From positions 1 to 5,571 of the forward strand of contig DXUR01000207.1 in assembly GCA_019417795.1 (NCBI GenBank): a DNA stretch of 5,571 nucleotides. Reading direction: 5' to 3'. Shown here piece by piece: positions 1-4,458 of the stretch (position 1 is its first letter; each line of letters starts with the position of its first letter). This DNA is from Clostridiales bacterium (GTDB lineage Bacteria; Bacillota_A; Clostridia; Oscillospirales; Oscillospiraceae). Position numbers and translations under genes: made by a program. A model generated the notes under the pieces. The model had not been told where the DNA came from. It searched no databases and worked only from the letters and a program-made list of their open reading frames with translations.

Positions 1-104
1 CTCCTCGTCTCCGTTTGTCCGCTGCCATTGATCTCCGCCTGCCAGTCGCCGGGGACGGGGCGGGGGGACATTCCCGCTGTGTAAGTATTCTGAAAGCGCT
101 GCAT
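1..104 (-). CDS. Partial gene downstream of the CwlJ-like hydrolase, product unknown
   Basis: Only the first 34 codons are inside the window; the gene continues past base 1. The ATG at 104-102 is preceded by a good ribosome binding site (AGAGGTG, bases 116-110) five bases away, and this site overlaps the TGA stop of the hydrolase upstream, so the two genes are almost certainly co-transcribed and probably translationally coupled. The visible peptide begins MQRFQNTYTAGMSPRPVPG and is rich in Gln, Gly, Thr and Pro with no hydrophobic segment, so it does not start with a signal peptide or membrane anchor. I do not recognise the family. From context it could be a spore-coat or cortex-lysis partner of the hydrolase: in some bacilli a cwlJ gene is followed by gerQ, as I recall. 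Nothing in these 34 residues proves that. Confidence 0.6.
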   Translation of the reverse strand, partial: MQRFQNTYTAGMSPRPVPGDWQAEINGSGQTETR

Positions 105-115
105 AAAAACACCTC

Positions 116-556
116 TCAAGTTCTGTAATAGGCATTTGTCGGATTATAGAAGCAATGATCCCCGATGCGGGTCTGCCAGTAGCCAACATCCGAGGGAAAC
201 CGGTTCCGGCAGTTGGGGCCGAAGGGGTTGTAGAACCACAGCGACTCCGCCACATCCGGGATGCGGTTGCCCGCGATGGCCCAGTCGGCAATGTCGTAGT
301 GGATCTGCTCCGGCTGCATGTTGTAGATGTTCTGGGGGTTGTAGGCGCCGTTTTCCGTCTCCGAGGCGCATACGAACTGATAGGGCTGGAAAATGATGTT
401 GCGGATGCTGCCCTGGCCCACCCGGGCGTATTCGCCGCCCCGGGCGTTGACCCGGTTCATCACCACACCGGCTACCGCCTTCATTCCCGTGTCGCCCTCT
501 CCGCCCGCCTCGCATTGGATCAGCCGCGCCAGCAGCTCCCGGTCGGAATAAGCCAT
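116..556 (-). CDS. cwlJ: CwlJ-like spore cortex-lytic cell wall hydrolase (SleB/Hydrolase_2 family)
   Basis: 146 residues, matching the usual length of CwlJ (about 140), and without a signal peptide, as in CwlJ and unlike SleB. This family cleaves cortex peptidoglycan containing muramic-delta-lactam during germination; CwlJ is made in the mother cell and held in the spore coat. The N-terminal half shows the family core: LLARLIQCEAGGE (residues 8-20), where E16 aligns with the catalytic Glu of the SleB/CwlJ fold, then GMKAVAGVVMNRV (24-36) and SIRNIIFQPYQF (50-61). The C-terminal half carries SLWFYNP and GDHCFYNPT, which resemble CwlJ more than SleB. The ATG at 556 follows AGGGG (571-567) at a 10-base distance; two nearby ATGs are out of frame. 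The stop codon overlaps the ribosome binding site of the next gene. The family is clear. CwlJ rather than a generic SleB-like hydrolase is my judgement from length, missing signal peptide and C-terminal motifs. Confidence 0.87.
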   Translation of the reverse strand: MAYSDRELLARLIQCEAGGEGDTGMKAVAGVVMNRVNARGGEYARVGQGSIRNIIFQPYQFVCASETENGAYNPQNIYNMQPEQIHYDIADWAIAGNRIPDVAESLWFYNPFGPNCRNRFPSDVGYWQTRIGDHCFYNPTNAYYRT

Positions 557-606
557 CGTTCATCATCCCCTGTTGCGTTCGGTCCGCGATTCTGTTTCGC
601 TGGCCC

Positions 607-634
607 ATTCTATGCGGACTGTGGACGGCAGGTG
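607..634 (-). promoter_or_regulatory. Possible sigma-K/sigma-E (mother-cell) promoter for the CwlJ-like gene
   Basis: On the minus strand CACC (634-631) is followed after 16 bases by CATAGAAT (614-607), itself preceded by G. This resembles the sigma-K pattern (mACm then gCATAnnnTA at about this spacing) and the -10 of sigma-E promoters (CATACAAT). The predicted start near base 600 would give a leader of about 45 bases before the ATG at 556. Mother-cell expression is what is known for cwlJ in bacilli. No convincing sigma-A pair was seen between the TSCPD terminator and this gene. These motifs are short, so chance matches are possible. Confidence 0.4.
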
Positions 635-649
635 CTTCCCCTCGTCAGC

Positions 650-687
650 AATAAAGAAAAACCGGAACGGCTTTTGCCGTTCCGGTT
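650..687 (-). terminator. Rho-independent terminator of the TSCPD gene
   Basis: A perfect 12-bp inverted repeat (660-671 with 676-687, AACCGGAACGGC and its complement) with a four-base loop is followed on the minus strand by a T-rich run (complement of AATAAAGAAA, 659-650). It starts 23 bases after the TAA stop of the TSCPD gene at 711. It separates that gene from the sporulation hydrolase downstream, so the latter needs its own promoter. Confidence 0.9.
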
Positions 688-710
688 CCTATGCGGTCAC
701 AAATGGGTGC

Positions 711-965
711 TTATTTCTGCGCCATGGCTGCTTCCAGTCCGCGGGCAAACTGGTCGGGGCAGGAGGTGCCTCTGCCGCCGCAGTTGATGCCCTTCAGACG
801 GGCAATGGCCTCCTCTGCCTTCATGCCCTTCACCAGCGCAGAAATACCTTGGAGGTTGCCGTTGCAGCCGCCTACCACCTGGAGATCACGGATTACGCCC
901 TGATCGTCCACCTCTACCGACATGGCCCGGGAGCAGACGCCCCGGGGCTGGAATGTATATGTCAT
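711..965 (-). CDS. Small TSCPD-domain four-cysteine protein (TIGR03905 type)
   Basis: 84 residues. The C-terminal half contains the signature TSCPD (residues 67-71) and four cysteines in the family pattern: C11 (GVCSRAM), C34 (GGCNGN), C62 (INCGG) and C69 (TSCPD). The TSCPD domain is best known as the C-terminal domain of class II, adenosylcobalamin-dependent ribonucleotide reductases; the standalone version is an uncharacterised family common in anaerobes. The four cysteines suggest metal binding or redox chemistry, which is inference. The start is the ATG at 965: AAGGA (978-974) lies eight bases upstream and the protein begins at the conserved family N-terminus (MTYTFQPRGVC). The frame remains open up to 1076, but that extension would run through the promoter and into the end of spo0A and is rejected. 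It lies 107 bases downstream of spo0A on the same strand, has its own likely promoter, and ends at a strong terminator. Confidence 0.9.
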   Translation of the reverse strand: MTYTFQPRGVCSRAMSVEVDDQGVIRDLQVVGGCNGNLQGISALVKGMKAEEAIARLKGINCGGRGTSCPDQFARGLEAAMAQK

Positions 966-1001
966 ATTGTGCTTCCTTCTTTCCTTATTCGTTTGGAAAA
1001 C

Positions 1002-1030
1002 AGGATAACACAATTTTTTCTCTCTGCCAA
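1002..1030 (-). promoter_or_regulatory. Sigma-A-type promoter of the TSCPD gene
   Basis: On the minus strand TTGGCA (1030-1025) is followed after exactly 17 bases by TATCCT (1007-1002), with TG one base before the -10 (extended -10). The -35 matches the consensus at 5 of 6 positions and the -10 at 4 of 6. Transcription would begin near 995, giving a leader of about 30 bases. The site lies just after spo0A, so this gene can be expressed independently of it. The only structure before it is a weak hairpin (1033-1038 with 1062-1067) without a T-run, so some readthrough from spo0A is also likely. Confidence 0.65.
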
Positions 1031-1072
1031 GCCCGGTTTCTGATTTTTCTGCAAATATCGGAACCGGAGACG

Positions 1073-1828
1073 TCAATCCTGCCAGGCTTTTCCGTTTTTC
1101 TGCTCCAGTGTCAGCCGGTCTGCAATCATGGCGATGAACTCCGAATTGGTAGGTTTGCCCTTGGAAACACTAACTGTATATCCGAAATATTTTTGCAAGG
1201 TCTCCAGATCGCCCCGGTCCCAGGCCACCTCGATGGCGTGGCGGATGGCCCGTTCCACCCGGGAAGGCGTTGTGGCAAACCGCTTGGCTACTTCAGGATA
1301 GAGAACCTTCGTCACCGCGTTGATGACATCCATATCCCGCACCGTGATCATGATGGCCTCCCGCAGATACTGATAGCCCTTGATGTGAGCAGGGACGCCG
1401 ATCTCATGGATCACGGAAGTCACCATGGTTTTCAGACTGGGTAAGCTCTCCTGGGGTGCTTTGAGAAACAAGCCCCGCATCTTATCCAGCAGTGCGGCCG
1501 TTTCAAAAGGCTTCGGCAGAAAATACGCCGCCCCCAGTTCTGATGCTTCCGCCAGCATCCGGTCGGAGACAAAGCCGGAGACCAGAATGGTCATAGGTGC
1601 GTCTCCCTGTTTCTGCAGTTGCCGCAGCACGCTGATGCCGTCCATGCCCGGCAGCATCACATCCATAACCAGAAGGTCCGGCATTCGTTCCTTTACCCGC
1701 TTCAGAATCTCATTTCCATCCCGCGCGATCTCCACAGAAAACTCGCCTGTCTTTTCCATTTCTTCCCACAGCAGCGTGCGAAATTCCTCGCCGGCGTCTG
1801 CCAGCAATACCGTCTTACGTTGATCCAT
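1073..1828 (-). CDS. spo0A: Spo0A, master transcription regulator of sporulation
   Basis: 251 residues, the normal Spo0A size. Residues 1-120 are a receiver domain: [11 protein letters not shown] strand, D56 in [13 protein letters not shown] as the phosphorylated Asp (same position as in Bacillus subtilis), S84 as the Thr/Ser switch, and K106 in LPKPFE. Residues 130-251 are the Spo0A-specific DNA-binding domain, including the helix-turn-helix around [20 protein letters not shown] (179-198) and the terminal [18 protein letters not shown] (222-239). Phosphorylated Spo0A binds 0A boxes and switches on early sporulation genes. The ATG at 1828 is chosen because AGGGAG (1840-1835) lies six bases upstream and the protein starts as family members do; the frame is open up to 2077 but that part runs through the promoter. 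Odd point: the usual adjacent acidic pair near residue 11 is D11-A12, so one expected Asp is missing. The gene reads away from spoIVB, with two opposite-strand genes between them. Confidence 0.97.
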   Translation of the reverse strand: MDQRKTVLLADAGEEFRTLLWEEMEKTGEFSVEIARDGNEILKRVKERMPDLLVMDVMLPGMDGISVLRQLQKQGDAPMTILVSGFVSDRMLAEASELGAAYFLPKPFETAALLDKMRGLFLKAPQESLPSLKTMVTSVIHEIGVPAHIKGYQYLREAIMITVRDMDVINAVTKVLYPEVAKRFATTPSRVERAIRHAIEVAWDRGDLETLQKYFGYTVSVSKGKPTNSEFIAMIADRLTLEQKNGKAWQD

Positions 1829-1889
1829 AATGCACTCCCTTTTTCCCAAATTTGCGACGGTTTTAACGGTTTCAAGTCGCGTTTTATTT

Positions 1890-1918
1890 AAAATAGCACG
1901 TTCTCCTAACTTTTTCAA
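1890..1918 (-). promoter_or_regulatory. Sigma-A-type promoter of spo0A
   Basis: On the minus strand TTGAAA (1918-1913) is followed after 17 bases by TATTTT (1895-1890), with a TG one base before the -10. The -35 matches 5 of 6 consensus positions and the -10 matches 4 of 6, helped by the extended TG. The start would be near 1883, giving a leader of about 55 bases. I looked for a sigma-H promoter, which drives spo0A in bacilli, and found no AGGA/GAAT pair at proper spacing on this strand. Confidence 0.65.
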
Positions 1919-1947
1919 TGAATCACAGCTAAATTTTCCAACAATCG

Positions 1948-1954
1948 TTCGACA
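1948..1954 (-). promoter_or_regulatory. 0A box (Spo0A-binding site) upstream of spo0A
   Basis: The minus strand reads TGTCGAA (1954-1948), a perfect match to the known 0A box, flanked by A-rich sequence as usual. It lies about 65-70 bases upstream of the predicted start of the spo0A promoter, on the spo0A side of the intergenic region. This position suits autoregulation by Spo0A, as known in bacilli. Only one perfect copy is present; weaker matches, such as the one around 2141, have two or more mismatches. Confidence 0.6.
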
Positions 1955-2083
1955 TTTTTCACGAGACAGCCTATTTTCCAGCACTTTCCGCGTTCTTTTG
2001 TTCTTATTTTTCATAAAATATAGCGATATCTGTCCGGCTTGTCTTCTTTTTTTGTGGTGGTCCTTTTCTTCTTCCACAAAATA

Positions 2084-2092
2084 TGGTATGAT
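2084..2092 (+). promoter_or_regulatory. Possible extended -10 promoter for the Nudix gene
   Basis: TGG (2084-2086) precedes TATGAT (2087-2092), a 5-of-6 match to the sigma-A -10 with the extended TGn. The -35 at 17-base spacing (TTTTCT, 2064-2069) is weak. Transcription would start near 2099 and give a leader of about 110 bases that includes both alternative hairpins before the gene. Confidence 0.4.
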
Positions 2093-2156
2093 AAGCCCAA
2101 GAAATATTTTGTTGCTTTTTCCGGATATAAAAATATTTTCGTCGACTGCAACTACC

Positions 2157-2195
2157 GTATCCGACAGCGGATACTCTCCCGCTGTACGCTTTTTT
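2157..2195 (+). promoter_or_regulatory. Two mutually exclusive hairpins in the Nudix leader, attenuator-like
   Basis: Hairpin 1 pairs GTATCC (2157-2162) with GGATAC (2169-2174), loop GACAGC. Hairpin 2 pairs ACAGCGG (2164-2170) with CCGCTGT (2179-2185), loop of eight bases. They share 2169-2170, and the hairpin 2 left arm occupies the loop of hairpin 1, so they cannot coexist. Hairpin 2 is followed after four bases by six Ts (2190-2195), and then by the ribosome binding site GGAGGG (2197-2202). The layout resembles a terminator with a competing upstream hairpin, but the stems are short and no known riboswitch was recognised. Confidence 0.35.
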
Positions 2196-2208
2196 CGGAG
2201 GGATCATT

Positions 2209-2772
2209 ATGGAGCTTCTGCGTCAACAGCTCATCGCCTACCGCCCGTGGAACGAGCAGGAGGAACGGGACCGGGAAGAACTGCTCCGCCGTCTTGACAG
2301 CCACGAGGATCTGTACACCAGAGCCAATACCGCCGCCCATTTTACCGCTTCCGCCTGGGTGGTCAGCCCGGACCGGAAGCAGGTCCTGATGGCCTATCAC
2401 AGGCTCTATGACTCCTGGGCTTGGCTGGGCGGCCACGCCGACGGAGACCGGGATCTGCTGGCCGTGGCGTTGCGGGAGGTCCGGGAGGAAAGCGGTCTCA
2501 CGGAGGTCCGCCCCGTGTCCGAGGACTTGTATTCTCTGGAAATCCTGACGGTGGACGGCCACGAAAAGCACGGCCGGTACGTTTCCTCCCACCTCCATCT
2601 CAACGTCACCTACCTCTTAGAGGCGGACCCCTCCGCCGCCATCCGTCCCAAGCCCGACGAGAACAGCCGGGTGGGCTGGTTCTCCCCGGCGGACGCTATG
2701 GCCGCCTCCAGCGAGCCGTGGTTCCGGGAGCGGATCTACACGAAGCTGAACGATAAGCTGTCCCGTTTTTAA
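2209..2772 (+). CDS. Nudix (MutT-type) hydrolase
   Basis: 187 residues. The Nudix box spans residues 75-97: G75-HADGD-R81-DLLAVAL-REVREESGL. R89, E90, E93, E94 and G96 are all in place, so the metal-binding catalytic helix looks intact, but the first Glu of the consensus GX5EX7REUXEEXGU is Arg81. WAWLGGH before the box and VGWFSPADAM near the C-terminus are typical of the fold. An N-terminal helical part (about residues 1-40, rich in Glu/Arg) precedes the core. These enzymes hydrolyse a nucleoside diphosphate linked to another group; the substrate cannot be predicted here. The ATG at 2209 follows GGAGGG (2197-2202), six bases away. The gene is divergent from spo0A and on the same strand as the DUF4177 gene 133 bases on. 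No terminator follows it, so readthrough into that gene is possible. Confidence 0.93.
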   Translation: MELLRQQLIAYRPWNEQEERDREELLRRLDSHEDLYTRANTAAHFTASAWVVSPDRKQVLMAYHRLYDSWAWLGGHADGDRDLLAVALREVREESGLTEVRPVSEDLYSLEILTVDGHEKHGRYVSSHLHLNVTYLLEADPSAAIRPKPDENSRVGWFSPADAMAASSEPWFRERIYTKLNDKLSRF

Positions 2773-2889
2773 GCCGCTCTATCGACGGACAAGTCAGCAC
2801 ATTTCCGCTCGAAACAACTCTCTGACACAGTGAATCGTGCGGAAACAGAAACCTTTTAGAGAAAACCCGCCTGTGCGGATATGCGTACC

Positions 2890-2897
2890 AAAGGAGG
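2890..2897 (+). promoter_or_regulatory. Strong ribosome binding site that fixes the GTG start of the DUF4177 gene
   Basis: AAAGGAGG lies eight bases before the GTG at 2906, a near-perfect Shine-Dalgarno at good spacing. No in-frame ATG near this site would give the conserved family N-terminus, so the GTG start is favoured. Confidence 0.8.
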
Positions 2898-2905
2898 AGT
2901 GAACA

Positions 2906-3091
2906 GTGAAAGCATACGAGTACGTCAACATTCACATTGGGAAGTTTGTGGGCGCAGGATCGGAGGCGCACCGGGCCATTATCGACGAATACGCCGCAAG
3001 GGGCTATCGTTATGTCGGATACATCCCCACAAATATCAACAATTACGGAAAGATAGCGGACTTGGATCTTGTCTTTGAGCGGGACGCTTGA
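2906..3091 (+). CDS. DUF4177 family small protein
   Basis: 61 residues beginning at GTG. The sequence KAYEYVNIHIGKFVGAGSE, then HRAIIDEYAARGYRYVGYIP and a final DLDLVFERD, follows the DUF4177 pattern: a beta strand, a helix with DEYAxxGY/WR, then strands ending in an acidic tail. The family is common in Firmicutes and its function is unknown. There is no signal peptide or membrane segment, so it should be cytoplasmic. It follows the Nudix gene on the same strand after 133 bases. I see no convincing promoter in that gap, so it may be expressed by readthrough. It converges on spoIVB with a strong hairpin between them. Confidence 0.88.
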   Translation: MKAYEYVNIHIGKFVGAGSEAHRAIIDEYAARGYRYVGYIPTNINNYGKIADLDLVFERDA

Positions 3092-3130
3092 CCGCCGGTT
3101 TGTGGGAGCCTCCATGCCAAAAAGGAGCAG

Positions 3131-3174
3131 GGCGGGGAGAAATGATTTCTCCTCGCCTCGTCATTTTACTTTTT
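3131..3174. terminator. Hairpin terminator between convergent DUF4177 and spoIVB genes
   Basis: A 12-bp stem with one G-T pair (3131-3142 with 3146-3157) and a three-base loop. On the plus strand it is followed by a T-rich run (3163-3174) that suits the DUF4177 gene. On the minus strand the T-run (complement of 3119-3123) comes about seven bases after the stem, so it probably stops spoIVB transcripts less efficiently. It lies 39 bases after the DUF4177 stop and 17 bases after the spoIVB stop, so I read it as shared. Confidence 0.75.
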
Positions 3175-4176
3175 CTACACGTTTTCTCCCGCGTTCAGCA
3201 TAGTTTCCATGGAAATTCCATATCCTTTTGTTGCGTCGGAAAGCAGCACATGGGTCACAGCCCCCACCAGCTTTCCGTTTTGAAGAATGGGACTGCCGCT
3301 CATGCCTTGCACAATGCCGCCGGTGGCGGCGATCAGGTCCGGGTCTGTGACGGAGATCACCATTTCCCGACCGTCAGAGGCATTTGGGAGCCGTTTCAAA
3401 ATTTCAACGGCATACTCCCGCACCTCGTCCCCGGACACATTGGCCCGGATCGTTGCCGGTCCCTCCACGGCATCGCCCACCGGCAGAGCCTCGCCCGCCA
3501 CAAGGGTGCAGTCCGCCGGAAGTGTGCCGAAAATGCCGCAGTCGGTGTTGGCGCACAGGGGGCCAAGGTCGCCGGACAGGTCAAAATTGCCCCGCAGCTC
3601 CCCGGCGCTGCCGCTGCTCCCCTTCTTCACCGCCTTCACGGTGGAGGGCAGGATGGAGCCGCTACCGAAGGGCATCAGAGCCATGGTATCGCCGTCGGTG
3701 ATCCCGTGTCCCAGCGCGCCGAAAGCGCCGGTCGCGGGATCGTAATAGGTCACGGTGCCGATGCCCGCCATGCTGTCCCGGATCCACGCGCCGATGCAGC
3801 AGATGCCCTGTTCATTCCGTTCCGGCTCCACAGAGAGGGTCAGAGGGCTGCCCTGCCGCTTGATCTCCAGTGCCGTGGCGTCCGTTCCATTTTTTTGCAG
3901 CAGGGATTGGAACTGCTCCGTGGAGGTCACGGCCTCGCCGCCGCACTCCACGATCACGTCGCCGGTTTTCAGGCCGCAGGTCCGGGCCGGAGTACCGCCC
4001 TCCGGCAGCTTTACCACCACCACGCCCCGGGCAAACAGCTTCACCCCTACGGTGTGTCCCACCGGCACCAGCCGTTTCCCCTCCGTTCCGGCGGCCAGGG
4101 CGGCGGTGGCGCACAGCGCCATGGCCAGTACCAGCGCCGCGCCGTAACGCAGTCCTTTTTGTATGGTTCCATGCAA
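3175..4176 (-). CDS. spoIVB: SpoIVB peptidase (S55 serine protease), sigma-K checkpoint signal
   Basis: About 333 residues. Order of parts: a hydrophobic N-terminal segment (about 11-29) that would place it across the forespore membrane; a PDZ domain (about 35-118, with GLKTGDVIVECGG); and the S55 protease domain to the end. Numbered from the TTG start, the likely triad is H157 (GALGHGITD), D278 (SVTDPDL) and S293 (GGIVQGMSGSPI); the Asp-Ser spacing of 15 equals that of D363 and S378 in B. subtilis SpoIVB. The protease is made in the forespore and cuts SpoIVFA in the intermembrane space, releasing SpoIVFB to process pro-sigma-K. The protein is shorter than the B. subtilis form (426 residues), mainly between membrane segment and PDZ. 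Start choice: AAAGGAG (4191-4185) is 8 bases before TTG 4176, but only 2 before ATG 4182 and it overlaps GTG 4185, so TTG fits best; ATG 4182 remains possible. I recognised no clear sigma-F/sigma-G promoter upstream. Confidence 0.95.
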   Translation of the reverse strand: MHGTIQKGLRYGAALVLAMALCATAALAAGTEGKRLVPVGHTVGVKLFARGVVVVKLPEGGTPARTCGLKTGDVIVECGGEAVTSTEQFQSLLQKNGTDATALEIKRQGSPLTLSVEPERNEQGICCIGAWIRDSMAGIGTVTYYDPATGAFGALGHGITDGDTMALMPFGSGSILPSTVKAVKKGSSGSAGELRGNFDLSGDLGPLCANTDCGIFGTLPADCTLVAGEALPVGDAVEGPATIRANVSGDEVREYAVEILKRLPNASDGREMVISVTDPDLIAATGGIVQGMSGSPILQNGKLVGAVTHVLLSDATKGYGISMETMLNAGENV

Positions 4177-4184
4177 GTCCATCA

Positions 4185-4191
4185 CTCCTTT
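4185..4191 (-). promoter_or_regulatory. Ribosome binding site of spoIVB
   Basis: The minus strand reads AAAGGAG here. Candidate starts in frame are GTG 4185 (overlapping the site), ATG 4182 (two-base gap) and TTG 4176 (eight-base gap). The spacing favours TTG 4176. Confidence 0.6.
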
Positions 4192-4284
4192 CGCGGCCGG
4201 TACGGCATTTTTTCAAAACAAATCGTTAATTTTTCGTCCTATATTCCTATTTGTATTGAAATTCTGTCGTGCCGCCGCAGATTT

Positions 4285-4321
4285 GTGCCGCATTTTCTGC
4301 GGACACGGTTATCTTGTCCGC
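4285..4321. other. Overlapping inverted repeats upstream of spoIVB
   Basis: Two inverted repeats share bases: GTGCCGCA (4285-4292) with TGCGG-A-CAC (4298-4306, one bulged base), and GCGGACA (4299-4305) with TGTCCGC (4315-4321). They lie in the roughly 220-base spacer between the ftsZ terminator and spoIVB. Neither has a T-run on either strand, so they are not terminators. If the spoIVB transcript starts this far upstream they would be alternative leader folds; otherwise they have no evident role. The rest of this spacer, 4192-4284, is AT-rich and should hold the spoIVB promoter, but no site stands out. Confidence 0.3.
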
Positions 4322-4396
4322 TGCAGGCGCGGCAACTCCCGACAAAAAGCGGCAGCAGCGCCAGCCGGATCACGATGACGCTTTAAGCATAAGCGC

Positions 4397-4430
4397 AAAA
4401 AAGCAGACGCAGGAAATTCCTGCGTCTGCT
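4397..4430 (-). terminator. Rho-independent terminator of ftsZ
   Basis: A perfect 12-bp stem (4402-4413 with 4419-4430) with a five-base loop is followed on the minus strand by six Ts (complement of 4402-4397). It starts 28 bases after the ftsZ stop. It makes co-transcription of ftsZ and spoIVB unlikely. Confidence 0.93.
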
Positions 4431-4458
4431 GGTAGAAGCTTCAATTTAAAAATTCCAC

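Larger units (their letters stand above)
1829..2208. other. AT-rich divergent intergenic region between spo0A and the Nudix gene
   Basis: This 380-base stretch has no gene I can support. It is clearly richer in A and T than the flanking genes. From the spo0A side it holds the spo0A ribosome binding site, a sigma-A-type promoter (1918-1890) and a perfect 0A box (1954-1948). From the Nudix side it holds the ribosome binding site, two alternative hairpins (2157-2185) and an extended -10 promoter candidate (2084-2092). The middle, roughly 1960-2080, contains only A/T-rich sequence with pyrimidine runs on the plus strand, and no further convincing site. Confidence 0.75.

Noticed and set aside
1033..1067. 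Hairpin after spo0A (CCGGTT with AACCGG) as a terminator
   Set aside because: The stem is only six base pairs with a loop of over 20 bases and there is no T-run after it on the minus strand.
966..1076. N-terminal extension of the TSCPD protein up to 1076
   Set aside because: It covers the predicted promoter and overlaps the end of spo0A; the ATG at 965 has its own ribosome site and matches the family start.
1829..2077. Open frame continuing 83 codons upstream of spo0A, which would give a 334-residue protein
   Set aside because: The extension passes through AT-rich promoter sequence and the 0A box, has no family likeness, and the start at 1828 has a good ribosome site and the normal Spo0A N-terminus.
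2861..2887. ECF-like promoter (GAAAAC, 17 bases, CGTA) before the DUF4177 gene
   Set aside because: The implied transcript start falls on the ribosome binding site at 2890-2897, leaving no usable leader.
4242..4250. Perfect sigma-H-like -35 (ATAGGAATA, minus strand) upstream of spoIVB
   Set aside because: No GAAT-type -10 lies at the required distance, and spoIVB is expected to be forespore-expressed.
4239..4373. 44-residue minus-strand frame starting at GTG upstream of spoIVB, with a hydrophobic, Cys-containing N-terminus
   Set aside because: There is no ribosome binding site before it, it resembles no family I know, and it overlaps the hairpins and the AT-rich region expected to hold the promoter.
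3088..4386. Long plus-strand open frame (432 codons) opposite spoIVB
   Set aside because: It is antisense to a clearly conserved gene, is rich in His, Arg, Gly and Pro without domain likeness, and reflects the GC-rich codon pattern of spoIVB.
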